Below are positions 18,589-26,884 of a DNA stretch of 64,000 nt, one piece after another. The position numbers and the translations under genes were made by a program. Every line of letters starts with the position of its first letter. Within the stretch, counting starts at the first letter, position 1. Below the pieces are notes generated by a model. It did not search any database. It worked only from the letters and a program-made list of their open reading frames with translations, and was not told where the DNA came from. Source of the DNA: Capnocytophaga cynodegmi DSM 19736 (lineage in GTDB: Bacteria; Bacteroidota; Bacteroidia; Flavobacteriales; Flavobacteriaceae); the NCBI RefSeq assembly GCF_000379185.1, contig NZ_KB900706.1, positions 1 through 64,000 on the forward strand. The letters are read 5' to 3'.

Positions 18589-19746
18589 ATGTGTATGAGA
18601 AAATATTTCTTAATTATTGTTGTGATGATGTCTTTTTCAGCTTATGCATTCAGAATTACTGATAATCATCTTTTTATGCAGAAAGATTCTATTCAGCCTA
18701 ATAACTCTTCTGTTACTGAGAAAGTAGAACCAGACCAATATCCCAAAATGAGAGATTGCCAAGATGCAGACGGAACTATTGAGGGATTCAAAAAATGTCT
18801 CATTAATTATCTCAGTGAAAATGTGCAAAATACTGAAAATCTTGATGGAAGGGCTTATCTTGTATTTAAAGTTAATACTGGAGGGAAAGCTGAAAAGGTA
18901 GTAATTCACTCTAATCACAATGCTTTGATTGAAGAGGGAGAGAGACTTTTAAAACAGATGCCTTTATTTATTCCTGCTCAAAAATCTGGAAAATCCATTG
19001 ATTTTGTATATTCAATACCTCTTACTTTTAAGAGATTGGAAACACTCAAAGATGAAGTGTATTTTACTAATCCAGATGTACAAGCAAGGTGGGAAAATTG
19101 CGAAAATATAGATGATACAAATAGATATTTGAACAAGTGTATTCAAAGTTTTATGTCTGAAAAAATAACATTAAGAGATGACCAAAGGAAATTGATTTAT
19201 ATGTTGTTAAAAATTGATTCTGATGGAAATTCTATGATAGAGGATATTGATGGAGAAGACGAAACTTTAATGAGGGAAGTTGTCAAAAAATCAAGAGAAT
19301 TTCCGAAGTTCATTCCAGCGATGAAGAACGGAAAATCAGTAGGTTCCATAACTCTTGTTTCTGTTGTTTTCAATGAAAATGAAGTGCATAAGCTTAAGTT
19401 TCCAGAAATTTTTCCACAAATCCAATTTTGTAAAACGTCAGCTGATAATTTGGAGAACTTTCAAAAATGTTTGGATAGATATGCAAAAAATGCATTTAAA
19501 TATCCAGAATTGGCAGTAAAATATAATATCCAAAGAACTGTTTATGTTGTTTTCAAGATAAGAGAAGATAAAAGTATCGAAATATTGGCCGCTTTGGGAG
19601 ATGAGACTCATATTTTAAGAAATGAGGCGATACGAATCATTAAAAATCTCCCAATAAAAGCCCCAGCAATGGAAAAACAGAAGCCCACGTATTTAGTTTT
19701 TACTTATCCGATAACTTTTAAATTAACTAAAGTCATTGATTATTAA
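18589..19746 (+). CDS. Secreted protein with three TonB_C-like repeats
   Basis: A 385-residue exported protein (signal peptide about 1-20, MMSFSAYA). It has three divergent copies of a roughly 110-residue module starting near 52, 168 and 287. Each has a conserved Cys pair (RDCQDADGTIEGFKKCL, ENCENIDDTNRYLNKCI, QFCKTSADNLENFQKCL), a strand with VFKV or LLKI, then P.FIPA..GK or PIKAPA. The pattern recalls the TonB C-terminal domain, which is often used as a stand-alone module in Bacteroidota. The energy-coupling helix is missing, so a TonB role is unlikely. The Cys pairs may form disulfides. Confidence 0.7.
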   Translation: MCMRKYFLIIVVMMSFSAYAFRITDNHLFMQKDSIQPNNSSVTEKVEPDQYPKMRDCQDADGTIEGFKKCLINYLSENVQNTENLDGRAYLVFKVNTGGKAEKVVIHSNHNALIEEGERLLKQMPLFIPAQKSGKSIDFVYSIPLTFKRLETLKDEVYFTNPDVQARWENCENIDDTNRYLNKCIQSFMSEKITLRDDQRKLIYMLLKIDSDGNSMIEDIDGEDETLMREVVKKSREFPKFIPAMKNGKSVGSITLVSVVFNENEVHKLKFPEIFPQIQFCKTSADNLENFQKCLDRYAKNAFKYPELAVKYNIQRTVYVVFKIREDKSIEILAALGDETHILRNEAIRIIKNLPIKAPAMEKQKPTYLVFTYPITFKLTKVIDY

Positions 19747-19797
19747 TGATTTTTGTTTTTGTGGTCAAGAATGTGCTAAAAATTTTCTGAAAAATAT

Positions 19798-19827
19798 TTG
19801 GAACTTAAAAAAAAGTATGTATCTTTG
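19798..19827 (+). promoter_or_regulatory. tRNA-Gln promoter
   Basis: TTG at 19798-19800, 19-base spacer, TATCTTTG at 19820-19827. This is a textbook Bacteroidota promoter 18 bases before the tRNA. Confidence 0.85.
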
Positions 19828-19845
19828 CACCGCAAAAATGATGAT

Positions 19846-19916
19846 TGGCTCATGGTGTAATGGTAACACAGCAGATTTTGGTTCTGTTATTCAAGGTTCG
19901 AGTCCTTGTGAGCCAA
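19846..19916 (+). tRNA. tRNA-Gln (TTG anticodon)
   Basis: The acceptor TGGCTCA pairs fully with TGAGCCA and the discriminator is A. The anticodon stem GCAGA/TCTGT holds the loop TTTTGGT, giving anticodon TTG (Gln). The T loop TTCGAGT is intact. CCA is not encoded. It has its own promoter and terminator. Confidence 0.95.
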
Positions 19917-19950
19917 CAAAAACCTCTTGAAAGAATCAAGAGGTTTTTTA
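19917..19950 (+). terminator. Terminator of tRNA-Gln
   Basis: AAAACCTCTTGA pairs with TCAAGAGGTTTT around a 5-base loop, followed by a T run, immediately after the tRNA. Confidence 0.9.
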
Positions 19951-20024
19951 TTTTTAGAAATGTAAAAAAAAGGAACTCCTATCATAATTAGGAGTTGTAT
20001 GAATATTCAATTAATTACTTGTTG

Positions 20025-20501
20025 TTAATTAGGATAAACCAAATTTTCTTCCTTTAAGTGGTAAAGCACTTCTTCCAAATACTTTTTGGCTTCATATTTT
20101 GCCATTGGCAAATTGTTATTATAAAAATTTCCGCATTCTAAAGCTGACGCACCAGGTATTTCACCTTCAAAATCAGCCATATATTTGAATAAATCTGTAA
20201 TCAACGGAACAATATCCTTTGAGGAATAATCCCCAGCCAAAATCAAATAATTTCCTGTTTGGCAACCCATTGGTCCCCAATAGATGATTTTGTCTTTCCA
20301 CGAGCTATTCCGAAGCCAAGTGGCTGCTAAATGTTCAATCGTGTGAATTTCGGCAGCTCCTAAAACAGGTTCACGATAAGGCAATTTCATACGGATATCG
20401 AATGAAGTAAGCACTTCATTTCCAACATAATCTTTACGAGAAACATAAATTCCTCGCTCCATTTTCAGATGGTCAATGCAAAAACTGGCTATTTTCTCCA
20501 T
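20025..20501 (-). CDS. luxS: S-ribosylhomocysteine lyase LuxS
   Basis: A 158-residue metalloenzyme that splits S-ribosylhomocysteine into homocysteine and DPD, the precursor of autoinducer-2, in the activated methyl cycle. The metal ligands are His53 and His57 in HTIEH and Cys123 in ALECGNF. The catalytic Glu56 and Cys80 (GPMGCQTG) are present. Length is normal. It lies 21 bases after miaB on the same strand and probably shares its promoter. Confidence 0.97.
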   Translation of the reverse strand: MEKIASFCIDHLKMERGIYVSRKDYVGNEVLTSFDIRMKLPYREPVLGAAEIHTIEHLAATWLRNSSWKDKIIYWGPMGCQTGNYLILAGDYSSKDIVPLITDLFKYMADFEGEIPGASALECGNFYNNNLPMAKYEAKKYLEEVLYHLKEENLVYPN

Positions 20502-20522
20502 ATAAATATGATTTTCAAAAGA

Positions 20523-21968
20523 TTAGTTCATATCGCTATACCCGATAGCTTTTCCGATAAGGGTGGTTGAGGTACAACTTTCTATTTTAACATTCACAAA
20601 ATCACCTACTTTGTAATGTTCTTTCGGGAAAACTACTACGGTGTTTTGCGTGTTTCGTCCCATCCATTGGGTGTCTGATTTTTTAGAGTTTCCTTCGATA
20701 AGTACCTCACAAATCTGCCCGACTTTTTCTTGTGTGCGAAGTAAGCTGTGTTTTTGCTGTAAATCAATAATTTCAGAAAGACGACGTTTCTTAACTTCTT
20801 CAGGAACATCATCTTCTATTTTACGTGCAGCAAGTGTTCCTGGTCGTTCCGAATAGGCAAACATAAATCCGAAGTCGTATTTTACGTATTCCATTAGTGA
20901 AAGTGTATCTTGGTGGTCGGCTTCGGTTTCTGTGGGAAATCCAGCAATCATATCTTGTGAAATGGCACATTCAGGAATGCGTTTTCGGATATTATCAATC
21001 AATGTAAAATACTCTTCTCTTGTATGTAATCGGTTCATTGCCTTTAAGATACGATTGCTTCCGCTTTGTACAGGCAAGTGAATATATTTGCAAATATTGT
21101 GATGTTTTGCCATTGTGTCAATCACATCAAGAGTCATATCTTGTGGATTAGATGTGGAAAAACGGATACGCATCTTTGGGTGGGCAATTGCCACCATATC
21201 AAGTAGTTTTGCGAAATTTACGGCAGTGGCTTTTTGCATTTCACTGGCTTTATCGAAATCTTTTTTTAGTCCGCCACCATACCAAAGATAGCTGTCCACA
21301 TTCTGACCCAAAAGAGTAATTTCCTTGAAGCCTCTTTCTTCTAAATCCTTAATTTCATTTAAGATAGAAAAAGGATCACGGCTACGTTCGCGTCCGCGTG
21401 TAAAGGGAACGATACAAAACGTACACATATTGTCGCAACCGCGTGTAATGGAAACAAAGGCAGTTACTCCATTGCTGTTGAGGCGAATAGGAGAAATATC
21501 AGCATAGGTTTCATCTTTGGAAAGAATTACGTTCACAGCTTCGCGTCCGCCTTCTACTTCTTGCAAAAGATTGGGTAAATCTTTGTAAGCATCAGGTCCT
21601 ACTACCATATCTACGATTTTTTCTTCTTCCAGAAAAGCGTGTTTTAGGCGTTCAGCCATACAGCCCAATACTCCTACTTTCATTGCAGGACGATTTCTTT
21701 TGATGGCATTGAATTGCTCCAATCGCTTACGAATGGTTTGTTCCGCTTTCTCGCGAATGGAACACGTATTTACTAAAACTAAATCGGCTTCTTCGAGCGT
21801 TTGTGTGGTATTATATCCCTGTTCGGAGAGAATGGAAGCTACAATTTCGCTATCTGAAAAATTCATCTGACAGCCGTAACTTTCTATATATAATTTTTTG
21901 TGATTGTTCGTATTTTCTTTCAAAACAAGACTTTGTCCTTGCTTTGATTCGTCAATAACTTTTTCCAT
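20523..21968 (-). CDS. miaB: tRNA methylthiotransferase MiaB
   Basis: A 481-residue radical-SAM enzyme that adds the 2-methylthio group to i6A37 of tRNAs. The UPF0004 domain starts at [12 protein letters not shown] and carries three cluster cysteines. The radical-SAM motif is CDNMCTFC in [20 protein letters not shown]. The C-terminal TRAM domain ends near IGKAIGY. A longer frame starts at 22067, but the good -7 box at 21990-21997 puts the transcript start downstream of that codon, so the ATG at 21968 ([10 protein letters not shown]) is chosen. It is first in an operon with luxS. Confidence 0.95.
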   Translation of the reverse strand: MEKVIDESKQGQSLVLKENTNNHKKLYIESYGCQMNFSDSEIVASILSEQGYNTTQTLEEADLVLVNTCSIREKAEQTIRKRLEQFNAIKRNRPAMKVGVLGCMAERLKHAFLEEEKIVDMVVGPDAYKDLPNLLQEVEGGREAVNVILSKDETYADISPIRLNSNGVTAFVSITRGCDNMCTFCIVPFTRGRERSRDPFSILNEIKDLEERGFKEITLLGQNVDSYLWYGGGLKKDFDKASEMQKATAVNFAKLLDMVAIAHPKMRIRFSTSNPQDMTLDVIDTMAKHHNICKYIHLPVQSGSNRILKAMNRLHTREEYFTLIDNIRKRIPECAISQDMIAGFPTETEADHQDTLSLMEYVKYDFGFMFAYSERPGTLAARKIEDDVPEEVKKRRLSEIIDLQQKHSLLRTQEKVGQICEVLIEGNSKKSDTQWMGRNTQNTVVVFPKEHYKVGDFVNVKIESCTSTTLIGKAIGYSDMN

Positions 21969-21989
21969 AGTGTTGATTTTCTTGAGGGG

Positions 21990-21997
21990 CAAAGATA
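21990..21997 (-). promoter_or_regulatory. -7 promoter box of miaB-luxS
   Basis: TATCTTTG read on the minus strand, 22 bases before the chosen miaB start. It rules out the longer miaB reading frame. Confidence 0.7.
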
Positions 21998-22034
21998 GTA
22001 AATAATTCATAATTATGAGTTTCTCGTTTTCAAA

Positions 22035-22064
22035 ATAAAAAAGGTCACCTTTTTGGTGACCTTT
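22035..22064 (-). terminator. Terminator of small lipoprotein gene
   Basis: AAAGGTCACC pairs with GGTGACCTTT around a 5-base loop, and on the minus strand it is followed by TTTTTTATTTT. It separates the lipoprotein gene from miaB. Confidence 0.85.
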
Positions 22065-22086
22065 CATTTAAGTTGTTATCTCAAAA

Positions 22087-22527
22087 TTAAAATTCAAATT
22101 CAGAAATTTTTTGTTTCCATTCCGACCATTTTGTAGCGTCTTCAAGAGTCAATTTAGCTCCAACTTCTTCCATTTTAGTTTTCCACTCAGCAGCTTTAGC
22201 TTTAAATTCTTCTGCTTTTTCAGCACTTCCTGATTTTAGAGCTTCTGCTTTTTCTTCTAAGAATTTCTTGTAATCATCAGCCACTTTTTGAGCTTCATTG
22301 TTGCTGAATTTAGGTACTTCAATCTTAGAAATCATATCTTTAACTTTTTCTTGAGCGTTCTCAAGAGCTTCTCCAGCTTCTTCTTTCATCTGGTTCATAG
22401 CATTCCCAGCGTCTTCTTTTACTTGTTCCATTGCCTCTGTCGCTTTTTGTTTCGTCTGATTGAAGTTATCGCACGAAACGAATGTCATAATAGCAACAGA
22501 TGCTAAACTTAATACTACTTTTTTCAT
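22087..22527 (-). CDS. Small helical lipoprotein
   Basis: A 146-residue protein with signal peptide and lipobox-like TFVSC (Cys about 19). The mature part is highly charged and helical, rich in Lys, Glu and Ala with heptad-like stretches (AMEQVKEDAGNAMNQMKEE, KAEEFKAKAAEWKTKMEEVG), so it probably forms a coiled coil in the periplasm or at the outer membrane. No family function is recognised. It has its own promoter (TATCTTTG, 22565-22572) and terminator. Confidence 0.75.
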   Translation of the reverse strand: MKKVVLSLASVAIMTFVSCDNFNQTKQKATEAMEQVKEDAGNAMNQMKEEAGEALENAQEKVKDMISKIEVPKFSNNEAQKVADDYKKFLEEKAEALKSGSAEKAEEFKAKAAEWKTKMEEVGAKLTLEDATKWSEWKQKISEFEF

Positions 22528-22564
22528 TTTGTTAAAATATTAAAATTAAACCACTAACGAAATA

Positions 22565-22572
22565 CAAAGATA
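22565..22572 (-). promoter_or_regulatory. -7 promoter box of small lipoprotein gene
   Basis: TATCTTTG on the minus strand, 38 bases before the start codon. No good -33 element is seen. Confidence 0.6.
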
Positions 22573-22624
22573 TAATTTTTTTGAAATAAAGAAACTATTG
22601 CTGTGCTTTTTTGTTGGGAATTGA

Positions 22625-24595
22625 TTAGTTTATAACGCGATTCAGTCGTTTGCCTAATATTTTCTGTAATTGTATATAGCTAACAATTTCTTCTAATATT
22701 TCTCGTTTTTCGCTCTCATCGGAGTTGTTGATTTTTGCTGTAGTACTTTCTATTAAATTGCTTACCAATAACTTGCGTATGTTTAAAATAATGTCAGAAA
22801 CTGCTAAATCAATGTTTGCATCCTTGTTTTTTGGTACAATATCTTTTCGGAGCCAGTCGTGTAGTTGGAGATTTTCATCTTCCATAATGATTTGCGATAC
22901 TTTTTGGCTGAGTTTCATAGGTAACTGATTAATGAATGTTGCTAACTCATATGTTTCTTCTTTTTGGCGGAATTGCTCTATAGCAAGTTCGTAAATACTC
23001 TTGAAGTCAGGATTTGCAAACTGGATTTCATCTTCTTGAAGTTCAAGATAGATTTTTTCATAAACTTTCAGTTCTTGCTGTATTTTTTTTTCTTCCAATT
23101 TGCCTTCTTCATCAATTTGAAGTACGGAATCCGTAAATATACACGTTCTGTTTCCATACAAAAGAAGATGCTTAATAAGGTCGTGTTCCAAAATTTCCAG
23201 TCGGTTTACAGCTATTTTTGCCTGTTCGTTCTTACCTCTCGTTATTTCAAGGGGTAGACGCTTTTTGCGTTCTACTTTTTGTCCTTCATAGAAATCTTTT
23301 TTAAGCATTTGAGAAAGTGTGGAGAAAAGCACTTCTTCCGAAATATCCATAATGACGGCACACTCACGTATGTACACTTCTCGCTTGATAGAATCAGGAA
23401 TTTTTGAGATGCTTTCTACCATATCACGAATGGTTTCTGCTCTTTTAATTGGGTCATTTTTAGATTCTTGTACTAAAAGAGAAGCCTTAAATTGGATAAA
23501 ATCGGTGGCGTTTTCTTCCAAGTAAAGTACTAAATCCTCATAGGCTGTTTTTCGGGCAAAACTATCAGGGTCTTCTCCTTCGGGAAAAGTACAAATTTTC
23601 ACGTTCATTCCCTGTTCCAAAATTAAATCCACCCCACGAATAGAAGCTCGGAGTCCTGCCGCATCTCCATCATAAAGAATTGTTATATTGGCAGTTAGCC
23701 GATTTATTAGCCGAATTTGTTCAGGAGTGAGTGCCGTTCCGCTCGAAGCCACAACATTTTCAATTCCCTTTTGGTGTAGCTGAATTACATCAGTGTATCC
23801 TTCTACCAGATAGCAGTTGTCTGCTTTGGCAATGGCTTGTTTGGCGTGAAAAATTCCGTATAGAATTTTACTTTTGTGATAGATTTCACTTTCGGGTGAG
23901 TTGAGATATTTGGCAGCTTTTTTATCTTGGGTAAGAATACGACCTCCGAATCCCAACACACGTCCGCTCATTGAATGAATGGGGAACATTACCCGCCCTT
24001 TGAATCGGTCGAATTTCTTATTTTCTTTAACAATGGTAAGTCCTGTCTTTTCCAGAAATTCTAATTGATAACCTTTATTTAGAGCGGTATCGGTGAAGGC
24101 TGTCCATTCATTAGGAGAATAACCCAAATGGAATTTTTTGATGGTTTCAAGTGTAAAACCTCGTTCCTTGAAGTAAGTGAGTCCAATGGCTTTTCCCTCA
24201 TCGGTGTTCAGAAGTGTTTCTTCAAAATATTTTTGAGCAAATTCCGACACGATGTAAAGGCTTTCGCGTTCGTCAGCTTTTTCTTTTTCTTCGGAGGAAA
24301 CCTCAGTTTCTTCAATTTCAATATGATACTTTTTTGCCAGATAGCGAATCGCTTCTGGATAGGTAAAATGCTCGTGTTCCATCAGAAAAGCGATGGCATT
24401 TCCTCCCTTTCCAGAAGAGAAATCTTTCCAGATTTGCTTGACGGGCGACACCATAAAACTAGGTGTTCGTTCATTAGAAAACGGGCTAAGTCCTTTATAA
24501 TTAGAACCTGCCTTTTTCAGCTGAACGAAGTCGCCAATTACTTCCTCGACCCGCATTTGGTCGTAGACTTTGTCTATGGTGTTTTTTGAAATCAT
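22625..24595 (-). CDS. dnaG: DNA primase DnaG (zinc-ligand-free type)
   Basis: A 656-residue primase that makes RNA primers at the replication fork. The N-terminal zinc-ribbon domain (about 1-100) keeps its frame (SPFSNERTPSF, IWKDFSSGKGGN), but the usual Cys-His-Cys-Cys ligands are replaced by Ser37, Ser40, Asp58 and Ser61. The catalytic core has FKGRVMFPIHS, and the Toprim motifs VEGYTDVIQLHQKG (Glu about 267) and LYDGDAAGLRA (Asp-X-Asp) are intact. The C-terminal helicase-interaction region is weakly conserved. It starts 2 bases after the end of the ybjQ-like gene. Confidence 0.95.
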   Translation of the reverse strand: MISKNTIDKVYDQMRVEEVIGDFVQLKKAGSNYKGLSPFSNERTPSFMVSPVKQIWKDFSSGKGGNAIAFLMEHEHFTYPEAIRYLAKKYHIEIEETEVSSEEKEKADERESLYIVSEFAQKYFEETLLNTDEGKAIGLTYFKERGFTLETIKKFHLGYSPNEWTAFTDTALNKGYQLEFLEKTGLTIVKENKKFDRFKGRVMFPIHSMSGRVLGFGGRILTQDKKAAKYLNSPESEIYHKSKILYGIFHAKQAIAKADNCYLVEGYTDVIQLHQKGIENVVASSGTALTPEQIRLINRLTANITILYDGDAAGLRASIRGVDLILEQGMNVKICTFPEGEDPDSFARKTAYEDLVLYLEENATDFIQFKASLLVQESKNDPIKRAETIRDMVESISKIPDSIKREVYIRECAVIMDISEEVLFSTLSQMLKKDFYEGQKVERKKRLPLEITRGKNEQAKIAVNRLEILEHDLIKHLLLYGNRTCIFTDSVLQIDEEGKLEEKKIQQELKVYEKIYLELQEDEIQFANPDFKSIYELAIEQFRQKEETYELATFINQLPMKLSQKVSQIIMEDENLQLHDWLRKDIVPKNKDANIDLAVSDIILNIRKLLVSNLIESTTAKINNSDESEKREILEEIVSYIQLQKILGKRLNRVIN

Positions 24596-24596
24596 T

Positions 24597-24914
24597 TTAG
24601 ATGACTACTGCTGTTCCACTGGCAGTTACCATAAGCATTCCGCCACTGCTACCAACAGTTTCGTAATCTAAATCGATGCCAACCACAGCGTTAGCACCTA
24701 TTGCCAAAGCACGTTGCTGTAATTCGGCAAGGGCTGTGTTTTTGGCTTCAATAAGTACTTTTTCGTAGGTGGAAGAGCGTCCGCCAAAAAAATCGGTAAG
24801 TCCAGCCATAAAATCTTTAATAGCATTAGCTCCGATGATGGTTTCTCCTGTTACGATGCCTTTGTATTCCTTGATAGGATGTCCTTCCAATGTTGGAGTT
24901 GTTGATAGAATCAT
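24597..24914 (-). CDS. YbjQ/UPF0145 family protein
   Basis: A 105-residue protein of the YbjQ (UPF0145) family, predicted to form a pentameric beta-dodecin-like fold with a possible metal-binding role. Typical blocks are [55 protein letters not shown] and [12 protein letters not shown]. Length matches the family. It is the first gene of a tight pair with dnaG, under TACCTTTG at 24951-24958. Function in vivo is unknown. Confidence 0.93.
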   Translation of the reverse strand: MILSTTPTLEGHPIKEYKGIVTGETIIGANAIKDFMAGLTDFFGGRSSTYEKVLIEAKNTALAELQQRALAIGANAVVGIDLDYETVGSSGGMLMVTASGTAVVI

Positions 24915-24950
24915 TTTGTAATTTTTTTAAAAGCTACTTTCAATATAGCA

Positions 24951-24958
24951 CAAAGGTA
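24951..24958 (-). promoter_or_regulatory. -7 promoter box of ybjQ-dnaG
   Basis: TACCTTTG on the minus strand, 37 bases before the start of the ybjQ-like gene. It faces a divergent TACTTTCG box at 24990-24997 for the rightward gene at 25035. Confidence 0.65.
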
Positions 24959-25034
24959 GAAAATTTATTCCAAAATTCGAAATATTTTGTACTTTCGCAT
25001 CCAATGGAAATTTGTGAGAGTAGCGTGAAATACT

Positions 25035-25652
25035 ATGAATTACAATCAAGAGATTAAAATTCTTCAGCAACAAATATCTGTTTCAATTGCTCAGGCTTTG
25101 AGACTGCTTAAAAATACCAATGGAATAGTTTCTTTAGCTGTGGAGCAATTTCATCAAGAAAATATTACGCATATTGGTGAAGAAACTGAACGTAATCCTG
25201 TTTTGGCTCGTGAATTTTATGAAAAATGTAATTATAATGCTGAAAAAGCGATTGCTGAAATTCTGAAAAAACCAGTTGTTTTTGCCACTTCTGTTGGTCA
25301 AGATAAAGGTAAAATAGGTTGTGTTATTTACGGATTAGACGAAAAATTTAATTCTTTTTCAGGAAAGAAAGGGATTTCTGCTTTTATTCCAGAATCTGAT
25401 TTTGAACATATTAAAAGTGAGTTTCAATCTTTTTACCCGAGAATGAATCCGCTTTTTGATGAAATGGAAGAAGAATTCAGTGCGACTTCTGATAATGTTT
25501 TTGACAGGGAAATTTGTTTAAAGATTCTTGAAAAATTAGAACAAAATGTGTTTGATAACGAAAATGTTACAAAGTTTGTGAGTGATTTGATTGGCTGGAT
25601 TCTTGAACGATTAAAATATGCCCATTACATCAATTTTTGCGGAAATTTATAA
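25035..25652 (+). CDS. Protein with UBA-like N-terminus, unknown
   Basis: A 205-residue soluble protein. The N-terminal 80 residues contain two segments that look like ubiquitin-associated or EF-Ts type helical bundles (ALRLLKNTNGIVSLAVEQFH and KCNYNAEKAIAEILKK). The remaining two thirds are unassigned. A -7-like box TACTTTCG lies at 24990-24997. It precedes two paralogous membrane-protein genes with short gaps (13 and 10 bases), so the three may be co-transcribed. I do not recognise the full-length family. Confidence 0.6.
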   Translation: MNYNQEIKILQQQISVSIAQALRLLKNTNGIVSLAVEQFHQENITHIGEETERNPVLAREFYEKCNYNAEKAIAEILKKPVVFATSVGQDKGKIGCVIYGLDEKFNSFSGKKGISAFIPESDFEHIKSEFQSFYPRMNPLFDEMEEEFSATSDNVFDREICLKILEKLEQNVFDNENVTKFVSDLIGWILERLKYAHYINFCGNL

Positions 25653-25665
25653 ATTGAAATAGAAA

Positions 25666-26217
25666 ATGAAACCAAATATATCAAAAGGATTGGAAGGAGT
25701 TATTGCAGGAGAGTCAATAGATTTTCTTGTATTTGCCAAGAAAAGAATGTTCCGAACAGTTGCGGTTTTCTTTATAATCTATGGTGTTTTTGGGGTTTTA
25801 TTTTTCTTAGGGCTTTTAAACGATTTTTTGGTAAGTGATAAAGCTCATAAAAAACTTTTGATTTGGAGCTTAATTTTTTGTCTATTAACGATATATATTT
25901 ATTTTTCGGTTGGATTAAATAGCTTTTTTAGAGATGGTGGCTATTTTGTAGGGACACCCACACGACTTATACATTATCAAAAAGGGATTTCAAAAATCTA
26001 TAATTGGCAAGATTTTACGGGAAACATCGAAATGAATCCTAAAAAACATTATGTCACGTTTTATCTTCATACTAACCACAAGGAAAAAGTTGACGATAGG
26101 AGGTATATGATTTGTGATATTGTAAATTTGCCCTATGTAGATGATGTTTTGCAAATAGAAAGAATCGCACGCAAAAGAATAAATGAACATAGAGATACCG
26201 ATAAATATATTTTCTAA
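25666..26217 (+). CDS. Membrane protein with two helices, paralogue A
   Basis: A 183-residue inner-membrane protein with two hydrophobic helices (about 33-55 and 65-85). The C-terminal soluble domain starts at GGYFVGTPTRLIHYQKG and continues as beta strands, perhaps a PH-like domain on the cytosolic side. It is a paralogue of the next gene, sharing GGYFVGTPTRLIHY and a final IERIARKRI / IERVARERI helix. Function unknown. Confidence 0.65.
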   Translation: MKPNISKGLEGVIAGESIDFLVFAKKRMFRTVAVFFIIYGVFGVLFFLGLLNDFLVSDKAHKKLLIWSLIFCLLTIYIYFSVGLNSFFRDGGYFVGTPTRLIHYQKGISKIYNWQDFTGNIEMNPKKHYVTFYLHTNHKEKVDDRRYMICDIVNLPYVDDVLQIERIARKRINEHRDTDKYIF

Positions 26218-26227
26218 ATAGTAAAAA

Positions 26228-26800
26228 ATGTTACCAAAAGCATTGAGAGTTGTCATCAATGAAGAACGTATAATATTTTCTTGTTTTGCCAAACGAGAAG
26301 GGACCTTATCTTCCGCTATTGATAATTTTATTAGGGTAATGGTTTTCTTTGCATTTGTTTATTTGATATTATATGTAGAAAAAGAGTCCGTTTTAGAATT
26401 GACAAACAATAAAGAATTCGAATTGAATTTAATTTTCCAAATGGATATTTACAAATTAGCACTTGCTTTGTTTTTTACATTTAATGCTCTATTATATTTT
26501 TTACCTATAATTCGGTTTATTTTCAGTAATGGTGGTTATTTTGTAGGCACCCCTACAAGGCTTATTCATTACAAAAAAGGAACCATAAAAACCTACGTTT
26601 GGGAGCTTTTTACCGATGAGATTAAAACCGATGTTGATAGCGGAGATATCGTTTTTACACTCAAAACAGGCAATTTTCAAGGAAGCAAACAGCCAATTTT
26701 TGTCCCCGATAAAATCGAAATTATTTCCGCAGAAAATGTTTCAAAAATAGAAAGAGTGGCTCGTGAGCGGATTCGTTCTCTCAGTTATTCAGCAAGATAA
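26228..26800 (+). CDS. Membrane protein with two helices, paralogue B
   Basis: A 190-residue protein of the same architecture as the gene upstream: two hydrophobic helices (about 36-56 and 75-98), GGYFVGTPTRLIHYKKG, then strands and IERVARERI. It is a local tandem duplication with considerable divergence outside these motifs. It ends 50 bases before the glnS promoter. Function unknown. Confidence 0.65.
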   Translation: MLPKALRVVINEERIIFSCFAKREGTLSSAIDNFIRVMVFFAFVYLILYVEKESVLELTNNKEFELNLIFQMDIYKLALALFFTFNALLYFLPIIRFIFSNGGYFVGTPTRLIHYKKGTIKTYVWELFTDEIKTDVDSGDIVFTLKTGNFQGSKQPIFVPDKIEIISAENVSKIERVARERIRSLSYSAR

Positions 26801-26856
26801 CATTTTAAAAAGAAAAAACCTTGTACTGAGTTTACATTTAATTTTCAAAAAATGGT

Positions 26857-26864
26857 TAACTTTG
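26857..26864 (+). promoter_or_regulatory. -7 promoter box of glnS
   Basis: TAACTTTG matches TAnnTTTG, 21 bases before the ATG at 26885. A longer reading frame would begin at 26852, upstream of this box, so it cannot be in a transcript from this promoter. Confidence 0.6.
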
Positions 26865-26884
26865 TGGCTTCAAATTCAAATTTT

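Noticed and set aside
21969-22067. N-terminal extension of MiaB
   Set aside because: The extension is not MiaB-like and lies upstream of a good -7 box (21990-21997), so it is unlikely to be transcribed from that promoter.
24128-24589. Plus-strand gene opposite dnaG
   Set aside because: It lies fully inside conserved dnaG sequence and is Phe-rich, as expected for an antisense reading.
26852-26884. N-terminal extension of GlnRS
   Set aside because: The eleven extra codons contain the -7 box TAACTTTG, so the ATG at 26885 is preferred.
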